Notes under the pieces: generated by a model | The model's database searches: none | What the model was told of the DNA's origin: nothing | What the model saw: only the letters and a program-made list of their open reading frames with translations | Assembly (NCBI RefSeq): GCF_001667775.1 | Contig: NZ_LZJI01000229.1 | Coordinates: 1-44,204, forward strand | Reading direction: 5' to 3' | Source of the DNA: Mycobacterium sp. E1747 | Lineage (GTDB): Bacteria; Actinomycetota; Actinomycetes; Mycobacteriales; Mycobacteriaceae | DNA: 44,204 nt | Translations under genes and position numbers: made by a program | In this document: positions 7,153-14,892 of the stretch, one piece after another | Position numbering within the stretch: the stretch's first letter is position 1 | Layout: each line of letters begins with the position of its first letter

Positions 7153-8703
7153 ATGTCGGAGCCCGAACTGCCGACCCGGGCGGAGCTGTTGGCGGCGCTG
7201 TCGGTGGCGATCGACCTCGGCCTGGGCCAGCCCGCCGAGCACATGCTGCGGGCGGCGCTCATCGCGACCAGGCTCGCCGACCGGCTCGGGCTCGACACCG
7301 AGCAACGGGACTGCACCTACTACACGACCCTGATCATGTGGATCGGCTGTCACGCCGACTCCCACGAATACGCACGGTGGTTCGGCGACGACATCGCCGT
7401 GCGCCACGACTCGTATCTCGTGGACTGGTCCGGGCTTCCCTACCTGCGCTTCCTGGCCGGCAACGTGGGCCGCGGCCAGCCGCTGGCGCACCGGTTGAGC
7501 GTCATGGCAACGCTTTTCGCCAACGCGCGCGGCCACATCTCCCGCCTGATCCACTCGCATTGCACCTCGGCGGCCGTCCTGGCCGACCGAATGGGCCTGG
7601 GGCCCAACGTGCAGGCGGCCGTGGCGTTCGCATTCGAGCGCTACGACGGCGGCGGGCTGCCCGCCGGCGCCCGGGGCGACGAGATCCCGATCCAGATGCG
7701 GATCGCTCAGTTGGCCGACATGGTCGAGGTGCACCACCGCACCTACGGCGTCGCGGGGGCCGAGGCCATGGTGCGCGACCGGCGCGGCGGCCAATTCGAC
7801 CCCCAGGTCGCCGACGCCTTCCTGCGCCACGCCGAGGAAATCCTGGCCGGCCCACCGGCCGACGACGCGTGGGCCGCCGCACTGGCCGCCGCGCCCGATC
7901 GGCATCAGGCGCTCGACGACCAATCGCTGGACGCCCTGCTCGTGGCCCTCGGCGACTTCGTCGACCTGAAATGCCCTTTTACACTTGGGCATTCGCGCGC
8001 GGTAGCCCGGCTCGCCGGGGACGCCGCGCGGGCCGCGGGCGTCGACGCCGACGCGGTGGCTCTGACGCGACGCGCGGGTCATGTCCACGACCTGGGCCGC
8101 ATCGGGGTGTCGAACCAGATTTGGTCGCGGGAAGGGCCGCTGACGGCATCGGAATCCGAACGCGTCCGGCTGCACCCGTATCTGACGGTGCGCATCCTCA
8201 ACCAGGTGCCGGGACTGCGCCAGCTCGCGGAGGTCGCGGGCAATCACCATGAATGCCTGGACGGTTCCGGATATCCGCGCGGGCTCGCCGGCTCCGCGCT
8301 CGGTCTGCCGGACCGCATCCTGGCCGCCGCGGTCAGCTACCAGTCCGCCTGCGAGCCCAGGCCCTATCGCGAACCGATGTCCCCGGACGCGGCGGCCCGG
8401 CGGCTGCGGGGCCGGGCGCTGGCCGGGGAGCTCGAATCGGTCGCCGTCGAAGCGGTGCTGCACGCGGCGGGCCAACCCGCGCAGCGGCCCAACGTGCGGC
8501 CGGACGGGTTGACCCCCAGGGAGATCGAAGTGCTGTGCCTGGTCGCGCGCGGCGCCTCCAACAAGGACATTGCGGCGTCGCTGGTGATCAGCGAGAAGAC
8601 CGCCCGCAACCACGTCGAGCGCACCTACGCCAAGATCGGCGTATCGAACCGCATCGGCGCCAGCATGTACGCGCTGCGCAACGGACTGGTCAAAAATACC
8701 TAG
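7153..8703 (+). CDS. Tandem HD-GYP-like phosphohydrolase fused to LuxR HTH
   Basis: The 516-residue protein has three parts. Residues 1-230 form a divergent HD-GYP half with ERYDGGGLPAG (162-172), IRIAQLADMVEVH-like helix and RRGGQFDPQVADAF. Residues about 270-440 form a second HD-GYP-type half with H280, the HD pair H312-D313 (GHVHDLGRIG), H341, NHHE at 364-367 and DGSGYP at 370-375. Residues about 453-510 are a LuxR helix-turn-helix (LTPREIEVLCLVARGASNKD). HD-GYP enzymes hydrolyse c-di-GMP; activity here is inferred, and the usual GK after HD is GR. A DNA-binding output suggests a ligand-controlled regulator. An alternative ATG at 7144 adds three residues. I know no counterpart at this position in M. 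tuberculosis. Confidence 0.85.
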   Translation: MSEPELPTRAELLAALSVAIDLGLGQPAEHMLRAALIATRLADRLGLDTEQRDCTYYTTLIMWIGCHADSHEYARWFGDDIAVRHDSYLVDWSGLPYLRFLAGNVGRGQPLAHRLSVMATLFANARGHISRLIHSHCTSAAVLADRMGLGPNVQAAVAFAFERYDGGGLPAGARGDEIPIQMRIAQLADMVEVHHRTYGVAGAEAMVRDRRGGQFDPQVADAFLRHAEEILAGPPADDAWAAALAAAPDRHQALDDQSLDALLVALGDFVDLKCPFTLGHSRAVARLAGDAARAAGVDADAVALTRRAGHVHDLGRIGVSNQIWSREGPLTASESERVRLHPYLTVRILNQVPGLRQLAEVAGNHHECLDGSGYPRGLAGSALGLPDRILAAAVSYQSACEPRPYREPMSPDAAARRLRGRALAGELESVAVEAVLHAAGQPAQRPNVRPDGLTPREIEVLCLVARGASNKDIAASLVISEKTARNHVERTYAKIGVSNRIGASMYALRNGLVKNT

Positions 8704-8735
8704 TCCCCGCTCAGCAAAGATGAGGCAAACGACCT

Positions 8736-9527
8736 ATGGTCGAGCGCGTCCACGCGGCGGACACTTGGCGCATGAGGCGATATCTGACGCTTGGTTACGG
8801 CGCCGCGGCGTACCTGCTCTTTCTCGCGGCCTTTCTGTATCTCATCGGTTTCGTGGGCAACTTCGCGGTGCCCCGAAGCGTCGATCGTGGGCTCGCCGCG
8901 CCCATCGCCGAGGCCATCGGAATCAACGCGGCCTTGGTCGCCCTGTTCGGGGTGCAGCACAGCGTGATGGCCCGGCCCGCGTTCAAGCGGTGGTGGGCAC
9001 GCTTCGTGCCGTCGTCGATCGAGCGCAGCACCTACGTGGTGTTCTCGAGCGTGGTGCTCGCCCTGATGTACTGGCAGTGGCGGACGATGCCGACGGTCAT
9101 CTGGGATGTGCGGATGCCGGCGGCCCGCGCGCTGCTTTGGGCGCTGTTCTGGCTCGGCTGGGCGATCGCGCTGCTGGCGACGTTCCTGATCAACCACTTC
9201 GACCTGTTCGGGCTTCGGCAGGTGTACCTGGCCTCGCGCCAACAGCCCTACACCAGCGTCGAATTCCGCGTCCGGCTCCTCTACCGCGTGGTGCGACACC
9301 CGCTGATGCTCGGGATGGGCATCGCGTTCTGGGCCGCGCCCGTCATGACCGCCGGGCACCTACTGTTCTCGGTGGCCATGACGCTCTACATCCTGGTCGC
9401 CACCCAGCTGGAGGAGCGGGACCTGATCGCGGTGCTGGGCCACCAATACGTCGATTACCGCCGCGAGGTGTCGATGCTGGTGCCGATTCCGCGCCGCCGC
9501 ACGGCGGGGATGGCGCGGCAAGGCTGA
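8736..9527 (+). CDS. mddA: Methanethiol S-methyltransferase-like membrane protein (MddA/NnrU family)
   Basis: The 263-residue integral membrane protein resembles M. tuberculosis Rv3238c, an MddA homologue. MddA methylates methanethiol to dimethyl sulfide with S-adenosylmethionine. Five to six hydrophobic segments are visible, followed by the isoprenylcysteine-methyltransferase-type SAM-binding signature VVRHPLMLGMG (R187-H188-P189 region) and LEERDL (E226, E227). The Shine-Dalgarno GAGG (8722-8725) supports ATG 8736; an alternative ATG at 8772 starts nearer the first membrane helix and gives 251 residues. The activity is inferred from family membership. Confidence 0.8.
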   Translation: MVERVHAADTWRMRRYLTLGYGAAAYLLFLAAFLYLIGFVGNFAVPRSVDRGLAAPIAEAIGINAALVALFGVQHSVMARPAFKRWWARFVPSSIERSTYVVFSSVVLALMYWQWRTMPTVIWDVRMPAARALLWALFWLGWAIALLATFLINHFDLFGLRQVYLASRQQPYTSVEFRVRLLYRVVRHPLMLGMGIAFWAAPVMTAGHLLFSVAMTLYILVATQLEERDLIAVLGHQYVDYRREVSMLVPIPRRRTAGMARQG

Positions 9528-9599
9528 TTCTCTAGCAGTTCGGCAGGAGGTCGGCGATCCGGTGCCGGCGCCCCCCTCCCACCTGTCAGGATTGACGGT

Positions 9600-10082
9600 A
9601 TGGATGTCAAGGAGGTGCTGCTGCCGGGCGTCGGCCTTCGCTACGAATTCACCGATCACAAGGGCGACCGCATCGGCATCATCGCCCGGCGCAGCGGCGA
9701 CTTCGAGGTCGTCGTGTACGCCCGGGAGGATCCCGACGAGGCCCGGCCGCTCCTGCACCTCAGTGACGAAGAGGCCGAGGCGGTGGCCCAGATCCTGGGG
9801 GCGCCCCGGATCGCGGAGCGGTTCACCGAGCTGGCGCGGGAAATACCGGGACTCGAGACGGGGCAAGTTCACATCCTGGCCAACAGTCCCTTCGTGGATC
9901 ACCCCTTGGGCGACACCCACGCCCGCACCCGCACCGGCGCCTCCATCGTCGCGATCGTGCGTAACGAGGAGGTGCTCGCCTCACCCGGGCCGGCCGAAAT
10001 GCTCCATGCGCGAGACGTTTTGATAGTCATCGGAACCCATGACGGCATCGCCGGTGTCGAGCAGATAATCGACAAGGGCTAA
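9600..10082 (+). CDS. Antiporter regulatory subunit with TrkA-C (RCK_C) domain
   Basis: The 160-residue protein is the likely orthologue of Rv3237c. The C-terminal 75 residues (ETGQVHILANSPFVDHPLGD to DVLIVIGTHDGI) form a RCK_C/TrkA-C ligand-binding domain of the type found in KhtT/AmhM, which gates a CPA2 antiporter. The N-terminal half (LPGVGLRYEFTDHKGDRIG) matches KhtT-like subunits. The antiporter follows 3 bp downstream, so the two are translationally coupled. AGGA at 9591-9594 is the ribosome binding site. It probably senses a nucleotide or cytoplasmic ion state (inference). Confidence 0.88.
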   Translation: MDVKEVLLPGVGLRYEFTDHKGDRIGIIARRSGDFEVVVYAREDPDEARPLLHLSDEEAEAVAQILGAPRIAERFTELAREIPGLETGQVHILANSPFVDHPLGDTHARTRTGASIVAIVRNEEVLASPGPAEMLHARDVLIVIGTHDGIAGVEQIIDKG

Positions 10083-10085
10083 GTC

Positions 10086-11237
10086 GTGCAAGTGTCGTGG
10101 GCGCTGCTGCTACAGCTCGGCGCCCTCCTGGCAGTGCTGGCCGTATTGGGCGCGGTCGCACGCCGATTCGCCCTGTCGCCGATACCGGTCTACCTGCTCG
10201 CGGGCCTATCGCTGGGCAAGGGCGGGATCCTCCCGCTGGACGCGGGCGGCCAGTTCATCACGACGAGCGCGCCCATCGGCGTCGTGCTTCTGCTGCTGAC
10301 CCTGGGCCTGGAATTCTCCGCCGCCGAGTTTGCCACCAGCCTGCGCCACCACCTGCCGTCGGCGGGCGTCGACATCGTGCTCAACGCGGCGCCCGGCGCG
10401 ATCGCGGGCTGGATGCTCGGACTGAACGGCGCGGCGATCCTGTGCCTGGCCGGCGTCACCTACATCTCCTCGTCGGGTGTCATCGCGCGGCTGCTGGAGG
10501 ATCTGCACCGCCTGGGTAACCGGGAGACGCCGGCGGTGCTGTCTGTGCTGGTGCTCGAAGACTTCGCGATGGCGGCCTACCTGCCGCTGTTCGCCGTGCT
10601 GGCGGCGGGCGGCGGGTGGCTGCGCGCCGTCGGCGGCATGGTGGTGGCGGTGGCCGCGTTGCTGGCGGCGTTCGCCGCGTCCTACCGGTGGGGCCACCAC
10701 GTCGGCCGGCTCGTCGAACACCCCGACTCCGAACAGCTGCTACTCCGGGTGCTCGGCATCACCCTGATCGTGGCGGCGCTGGCCGAGTCCCTGCACGCAT
10801 CCGCCGCCGTCGGCGCGTTCCTGGTGGGGCTCACGCTGACCGGCGAGACGGCGGAACGCGCGCGCCGGGTGCTGGGCCCGCTGCGGGACCTGTTCGCCGC
10901 GATCTTCTTCCTGGCCATCGGCTTTTCGGTCGACCCCCACGCGCTGATCCCGATGCTTCCCGCGGCCCTGATACTGGCCGCGGTGACCGCGGCGACCAAG
11001 GTGGCCACCGGGATCTTCGCCGCCCGGCGCGACGGGGTGGCGCGGCGCGGGCAGCTGCGCGCGGGCACCGCGCTCATCGCCCGGGGCGAATTCTCGCTGA
11101 TCATCATCGGATTGGCCGGCACGTCGATCCCCGCGGTCGCCGCGCTGGCGACGTCGTACGTGTTCATCATGGCGATCCTGGGTCCCGTGCTCGCCCGCTA
11201 CACGAGTGGTCCGCTGGCGCCCGCCGCCGGGCCGTGA
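10086..11237 (+). CDS. Cation/proton antiporter, CPA2 (KefB/KhtU) family
   Basis: The 383-residue polytopic membrane protein, orthologue of Rv3236c, has about 12 hydrophobic helices. Family landmarks are LLLLTLGLEFS, the TYISSSGVIARLLEDL half-helix region, VLVLEDFAMAAYLPLF with the conserved acidic pair, and LRDLFAAIFFLAIGFSVDP. There is no cytoplasmic RCK domain in the chain; it is supplied by the upstream TrkA-C subunit, as in KhtTU. Likely role: K+ or Na+ efflux in exchange for protons. The start is GTG. It ends 10 bp before the convergent Rv3235-family gene. Confidence 0.9.
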   Translation: MQVSWALLLQLGALLAVLAVLGAVARRFALSPIPVYLLAGLSLGKGGILPLDAGGQFITTSAPIGVVLLLLTLGLEFSAAEFATSLRHHLPSAGVDIVLNAAPGAIAGWMLGLNGAAILCLAGVTYISSSGVIARLLEDLHRLGNRETPAVLSVLVLEDFAMAAYLPLFAVLAAGGGWLRAVGGMVVAVAALLAAFAASYRWGHHVGRLVEHPDSEQLLLRVLGITLIVAALAESLHASAAVGAFLVGLTLTGETAERARRVLGPLRDLFAAIFFLAIGFSVDPHALIPMLPAALILAAVTAATKVATGIFAARRDGVARRGQLRAGTALIARGEFSLIIIGLAGTSIPAVAALATSYVFIMAILGPVLARYTSGPLAPAAGP

Positions 11238-11247
11238 GTGCTGGCGG

Positions 11248-11787
11248 TCAGCCGATGTGCAGGGCCACCACGAGCCAGCGGGCGCCGGCGTCGGCGGGCA
11301 CCCGTTCGACACGGCAGGCGATGGCGTGCATCCGGTTCCCGCGGCTGTAGGAGCCGGAGACCTCGGCGGCGGCATCGGGGTCTCGGGGGCCGGCCGGCTG
11401 CAGCCGCACCCGCCGCAGCACCGCGGCGCCCGCGTGCCCCGCGGCCGAATGGCCCACCGCGACCACGGAATCCACTAGGCCGGGCGCCAGCAACGGGCGC
11501 AGCTGCGCGGCCGGTCGCCGGCGGTCGATGACCTCCAGCACGCGGCGCAGCGCCGCGTCGGCGAACGCCGCGGCCTGGCGCATCTGCGGTGACGTGGCGG
11601 CGTGGGCCGGCTCCGCCGGTTGCCGCCCGGGCGGGTAGCGGTGGGGGCTGCGCCGGCGCAGCGGCGCGCGCGCCGATGGCCGGCACGCGGGGACGTTGCG
11701 CCCGACGTCCTGCGGGGGAGGCTCGTAGTCGACGACGGGCAGGACGGCGAAGGCGTCGGACGGACCCGCGACAGGACTGGTGTTCAC
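11248..11787 (-). CDS. Rv3235-family protein
   Basis: The 179-residue protein is Ala/Arg/Pro-rich at the N-terminus and ends in the conserved Rv3235-type domain (about residues 75-179), seen as ALRRVLEVIDRRRPAAQLRP, NRMHAIACRVERV and RWLVVALHIG. The function is unknown. GTG 11787 was chosen because it follows TGGAGAGTG, the only good Shine-Dalgarno; a tandem ATG at 11853/11850 would add about 22 residues with no visible ribosome site. The ribosome binding site sits in the 3' arm of a perfect inverted repeat (see separate entry), so translation may be structure-controlled. It is divergent from the WS/DGAT gene. Confidence 0.75.
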   Translation of the reverse strand: MNTSPVAGPSDAFAVLPVVDYEPPPQDVGRNVPACRPSARAPLRRRSPHRYPPGRQPAEPAHAATSPQMRQAAAFADAALRRVLEVIDRRRPAAQLRPLLAPGLVDSVVAVGHSAAGHAGAAVLRRVRLQPAGPRDPDAAAEVSGSYSRGNRMHAIACRVERVPADAGARWLVVALHIG

Positions 11788-11791
11788 CACG

Positions 11792-11835
11792 CACTCTCCA
11801 ACTCGTCGGTCGAACCGTGAGCCCGCTGGAGAGTG
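11792..11835 (-). promoter_or_regulatory. Inverted repeat covering the ribosome binding site of the Rv3235-family gene
   Basis: On the minus-strand mRNA, CACTCTCCA pairs perfectly with TGGAGAGTG, which contains the GGAGAG Shine-Dalgarno just before GTG 11787. The 26-nt loop holds a small nested hairpin CGGTTCGACCG. This could sequester the start signal. Confidence 0.55.
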
Positions 11836-11973
11836 GCAGGCAGTGGTCATCATGGCACAACCGCGGCCCGCGCGTACCCGCGCTCGGCCGGGACCCGGTG
11901 AGGCGGTTACCGTGGGCGGGGCACATCTCCTTAAGTAACAGGGCGATGATTCGACGAGGAGGACTGCGCCCCT

Positions 11974-13392
11974 ATGGTGACCCGGCTGTCCCCATCGGAC
12001 GCGTCGTTTTTTCGGCTGGAAAACACGGCCACCCCGATGTACGTCGGATCGCTGTCGATCCTGCGCCGGCCGCGCGCGGGATTGAGCTACGAGACGCTGC
12101 TGGCCACCGTCGAACAACGGCTACCCCAGATCCCGCGCTATCGGCAGAAGGTCCGGGAGGTCCGGGTCGGCTCGGCCCGCCCCGTGTGGGTCGACGACAG
12201 CGACTTCGACATCACCTACCACGTGCGGCGCTCCGCGCTGCCGTCGCCGGGCAGCGACGAACAGCTGCACGACCTGATCGCCCGCCTGGCCGCCCGGCCG
12301 TTGGACAAGACGCGGCCGCTGTGGGAGATGTATCTGGTCGAGGGACTGTCCAAGAACCGGGTCGCCCTCTACACCAAGTCGCACCAAGCCCTCATCAACG
12401 GCATGACGGCGCTGGAGATCAACCACGTCATCGCCGATCGCACCAAACGGCCGCCGGCGTTCCCCGAGGACATCTGGGTCCCGGAGCGCGACCCGGGTGA
12501 CGCGCGCCTGATCTTCGGCGCCATCGGCGACTGGTTCGCGGGGCCGGGTACCCAGGTGCAGGCCGTCGGGTCGGCCATCGGCGGGCTGATGACCAACCAT
12601 GGCGAACTCCTCGCCGCCGGGCGCCGAGTCCTCGATTTCGCCCGCACCGTCGCCCGCGGCACCGCACCCAGCAGCCCGCTCAATGCCACCGTTTCGCGTC
12701 ACCGGCGGTTCACGGTGGCGTGCGGCAACCTCGACGACTACCGCGCGGTGCGCGCGCGGTACGACTGCGACGTCAACGACGTGGTGCTCGCGGTGATCGC
12801 CGGCGCGCTGGGCAACTGGCTGATGTCACGCGGGGTGGCGGTGTCGCCGACCGCGACGGTGCGGGCCATGGCGCCGCTGCCGGTCTACGCCGACGGCCAG
12901 CTCGACGCGACCGGGCCCGGCCAGGCCATCAGCCAGGTGATGCCCTTCCTGGTCGACCTGCCGGTGGGGGAGCCGAACGCGGTGGTGCGGCTGTCGCAGA
13001 TCGCGCACGCCACCGAATCGAACCCGACGGGTGCGCGCCTGGTGGACGCCAGGACGATCGTCACCCTGTCGGGCTTCGCGCCACCTACGCTGCACGCCAT
13101 GGGTATCCGCGTCGCCACCAGGTTCCCGACCTTCTCCAGGCGGACATTCAACCTGCTGATCACCAACGCGCCCGGGGCCCAGTCGCAGATGTACATTGCG
13201 GGTACCAAGCTGCTGGAGACCTACGCCGTGCCGCCGCTGCTGCACAATCAGGTGCTGGCCATCAGTGTGACGTCCTACAACGGCATGCTGTATTTCGGCA
13301 TCAACGCCGACCGCGAGGCAATGAGCGACGTGGACTTGCTGCCCGGCTTGTTGAGCCAATCGCTCGAGGAATTGCTGGAAGCTTCCCGGTAA
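11974..13392 (+). CDS. WS/DGAT-family acyltransferase with altered active site (tgs3-like)
   Basis: The 472-residue protein has the full wax ester synthase/diacylglycerol acyltransferase fold. In M. tuberculosis the corresponding locus is split into Rv3234c (tgs3) and Rv3233c; here it is one intact frame. The family catalytic motif HHxxxDG reads HQALING (137-143): the catalytic second His is Gln and the Asp is Asn. The rest looks conserved, e.g. PLDKTRPLWEMYLVEGL (109-125), VNDVVLAVIAGAL and a C-terminal LLITNAPGAQSQMYIAGTKL. It may be inactive as an acyltransferase or have another role. GAGGAGG (11957-11963) precedes ATG 11974. Confidence 0.88.
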   Translation: MVTRLSPSDASFFRLENTATPMYVGSLSILRRPRAGLSYETLLATVEQRLPQIPRYRQKVREVRVGSARPVWVDDSDFDITYHVRRSALPSPGSDEQLHDLIARLAARPLDKTRPLWEMYLVEGLSKNRVALYTKSHQALINGMTALEINHVIADRTKRPPAFPEDIWVPERDPGDARLIFGAIGDWFAGPGTQVQAVGSAIGGLMTNHGELLAAGRRVLDFARTVARGTAPSSPLNATVSRHRRFTVACGNLDDYRAVRARYDCDVNDVVLAVIAGALGNWLMSRGVAVSPTATVRAMAPLPVYADGQLDATGPGQAISQVMPFLVDLPVGEPNAVVRLSQIAHATESNPTGARLVDARTIVTLSGFAPPTLHAMGIRVATRFPTFSRRTFNLLITNAPGAQSQMYIAGTKLLETYAVPPLLHNQVLAISVTSYNGMLYFGINADREAMSDVDLLPGLLSQSLEELLEASR

Positions 13393-13421
13393 TTAGTCCA
13401 GGTGAAAGCGGTGGCCGGTTC

Positions 13422-13427
13422 TATCAT
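13422..13427 (+). promoter_or_regulatory. -10 box of a probable leaderless ppk2 transcript
   Basis: TATCAT (TANNNT) lies 8 nt before the ppk2 GTG and no Shine-Dalgarno is present, the pattern of mycobacterial leaderless genes that begin at the start codon. Confidence 0.55.
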
Positions 13428-13435
13428 TCGTTGAT

Positions 13436-14296
13436 GTGAGCACCGCGACGAAAAGCCCCAAGACGAAACCGGCGAAATCGGCGGCACCTAAAGCGCCCAA
13501 GATCTCCGAAGCCGTATACCGCGCCGAATTGTTCCGCCTGCAAACGGAATTCGTGAAGCTGCAGGAGTGGGTGCGGCACACCGGCCAGCGCCTGGTGGTG
13601 ATCTTCGAGGGCCGCGACGGGGCGGGCAAGGGCGGAACCATCAAGCGGATCACCGAATACCTCAACCCGCGCGCTGCCCGCATTGCCGCGTTGCCCGCGC
13701 CCACCGATCGGGAACGCGGCCAGTGGTACTACCAGCGCTACATTGCCCACCTGCCCGCCAAAGGCGAAATCGTGCTGTTCGACCGGTCGTGGTACAACCG
13801 CGCCGGCGTGGAAAAAGTCATGGGATTTTGCACGCCCCAAGAGCACGCCCTGTTTTTGCGGCAGACCCCGATCTTCGAGCAGATGCTGATCGACGACGGG
13901 ATCCTGCTGCGCAAATATTGGTTCTCGGTCTCCGCTGACGAGCAGCTGCGGCGGTTCAAGGCGCGGCTGACTGACCCTGTGCGGCAATGGAAACTAAGCC
14001 CGATGGACACCGAATCGCTGTACAAACGCGAGGATTATTCCCGCGCCAAGGACGAGATGATGGTGCACACCGACACCCCGGTCAGCCCTTGGTACGTTGT
14101 GGAATCGGACATCAAAAGGCACGCGCGGCTGAACATGATGGCGCATCTGCTGGCTACCATCGAATATCACGACGTCGAGCGGCCGCACGTCAAACTGCCC
14201 AAGACCCCGGTGGTGAGCGGGAACTACCAGCGCCCGCCGCGTGAGCTGTCCAAGTACGTGGACGACTATGCGGCCACACTGATGGGGGATTCGTGA
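13436..14296 (+). CDS. ppk2: Polyphosphate kinase 2
   Basis: The 286-residue protein is the orthologue of Rv3232c. PPK2 enzymes transfer phosphate between polyphosphate and nucleoside diphosphates, favouring NTP (notably GTP) formation. A basic N-terminal tail precedes Walker A GRDGAGKGGT (59-68) and a Walker B/lid segment EIVLFDRSWYNRAGVE (111-126). ESDIKRHARLNMMAHLL matches the class I C-terminal helices. The GTG start has no ribosome binding site but a -10 box at proper distance. The stop overlaps the next start (GTGA), so the downstream gene is coupled. Confidence 0.96.
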   Translation: MSTATKSPKTKPAKSAAPKAPKISEAVYRAELFRLQTEFVKLQEWVRHTGQRLVVIFEGRDGAGKGGTIKRITEYLNPRAARIAALPAPTDRERGQWYYQRYIAHLPAKGEIVLFDRSWYNRAGVEKVMGFCTPQEHALFLRQTPIFEQMLIDDGILLRKYWFSVSADEQLRRFKARLTDPVRQWKLSPMDTESLYKREDYSRAKDEMMVHTDTPVSPWYVVESDIKRHARLNMMAHLLATIEYHDVERPHVKLPKTPVVSGNYQRPPRELSKYVDDYAATLMGDS

Positions 14297-14799
14297 CGCT
14301 GGTCTACATCCCGGCCACGCTGGCCATGTTGCAGCGGCTGGTCGCCGACGGCTCGTTGATGCCCGTCAACGGCACCGCGTTCGCGCTGACGCCGACCTTG
14401 CGGGAGTCCTACGCCGAGGGGGACGACGACGAGCTCGCCGAGGTCGCGCTGCGCGAGGCCGCGCTGGCGTCGCTGCGCCTGCTGGCCGGCCCGGAAGCCG
14501 AGGGCGGGGCCCTGCCGCCGCGGCGCGCGGTGCTGGCCGCCGAGGTCGGCGACGTCCGCTACCGCCCGGACCTCGACGACGCCGTGGTGCGACTCGGTGC
14601 GCCAGTCGCGCTGGAAGATGTGGTCGCCGCGTATGTCGACAACGCGGCGGCCGAGCCGGACGTGACCAAGGCGATCGAGGTCATCGACGCCGCCGACCTG
14701 GGTGACGAGGATGCCGAGCTGATCGTCGGCGACGCGCTGGACCACGACCTGGCCTGGTACGCCAACCAGGAGCTGCCGTTTCTGCTGGAGCTGCTCTGA
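14293..14799 (+). CDS. Rv3231c-like hypothetical protein
   Basis: The 168-residue acidic, Ala/Leu-rich protein is the orthologue of Rv3231c. There is no signal peptide or membrane helix. The N-terminal VYIPATLAMLQRLVADG and the C-terminal HDLAWYANQELPFLLELL are its most conserved-looking parts. The GTG start overlaps the ppk2 stop by 4 bp. The function is unknown; coupling to ppk2 suggests a link to polyphosphate or nucleotide metabolism (inference only). Confidence 0.85.
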   Translation: MTLVYIPATLAMLQRLVADGSLMPVNGTAFALTPTLRESYAEGDDDELAEVALREAALASLRLLAGPEAEGGALPPRRAVLAAEVGDVRYRPDLDDAVVRLGAPVALEDVVAAYVDNAAAEPDVTKAIEVIDAADLGDEDAELIVGDALDHDLAWYANQELPFLLELL

Positions 14800-14829
14800 C
14801 GCCCATGTGATGCGTTCGCGGCGCGCGGG

Positions 14830-14868
14830 CCTAGCTACGCAACCGTAGGTTACGGTACCGTAGGTTTC
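14830..14868 (+). promoter_or_regulatory. Operator/promoter upstream of the desaturase reductase
   Basis: CTACG-CAAC-CGTAGGTTAC (right arm 14844-14853 perfect, left arm partial) is followed 15 bp later by a third half-site CGTAGGTTTC (14859-14868). TACGGT (14851-14856) is a TANNNT -10 candidate inside the right arm. The architecture matches the desA3 operator at 16097-16135. Confidence 0.75.
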
Positions 14869-14892
14869 GTGACGCCCCAGGAATCGACCACA

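Noticed and set aside
6220..8613. 797-codon minus-strand open frame
   Set aside because: It is antisense to two plus-strand genes with recognisable starts and domains; its composition is typical of a high-GC mirror frame.
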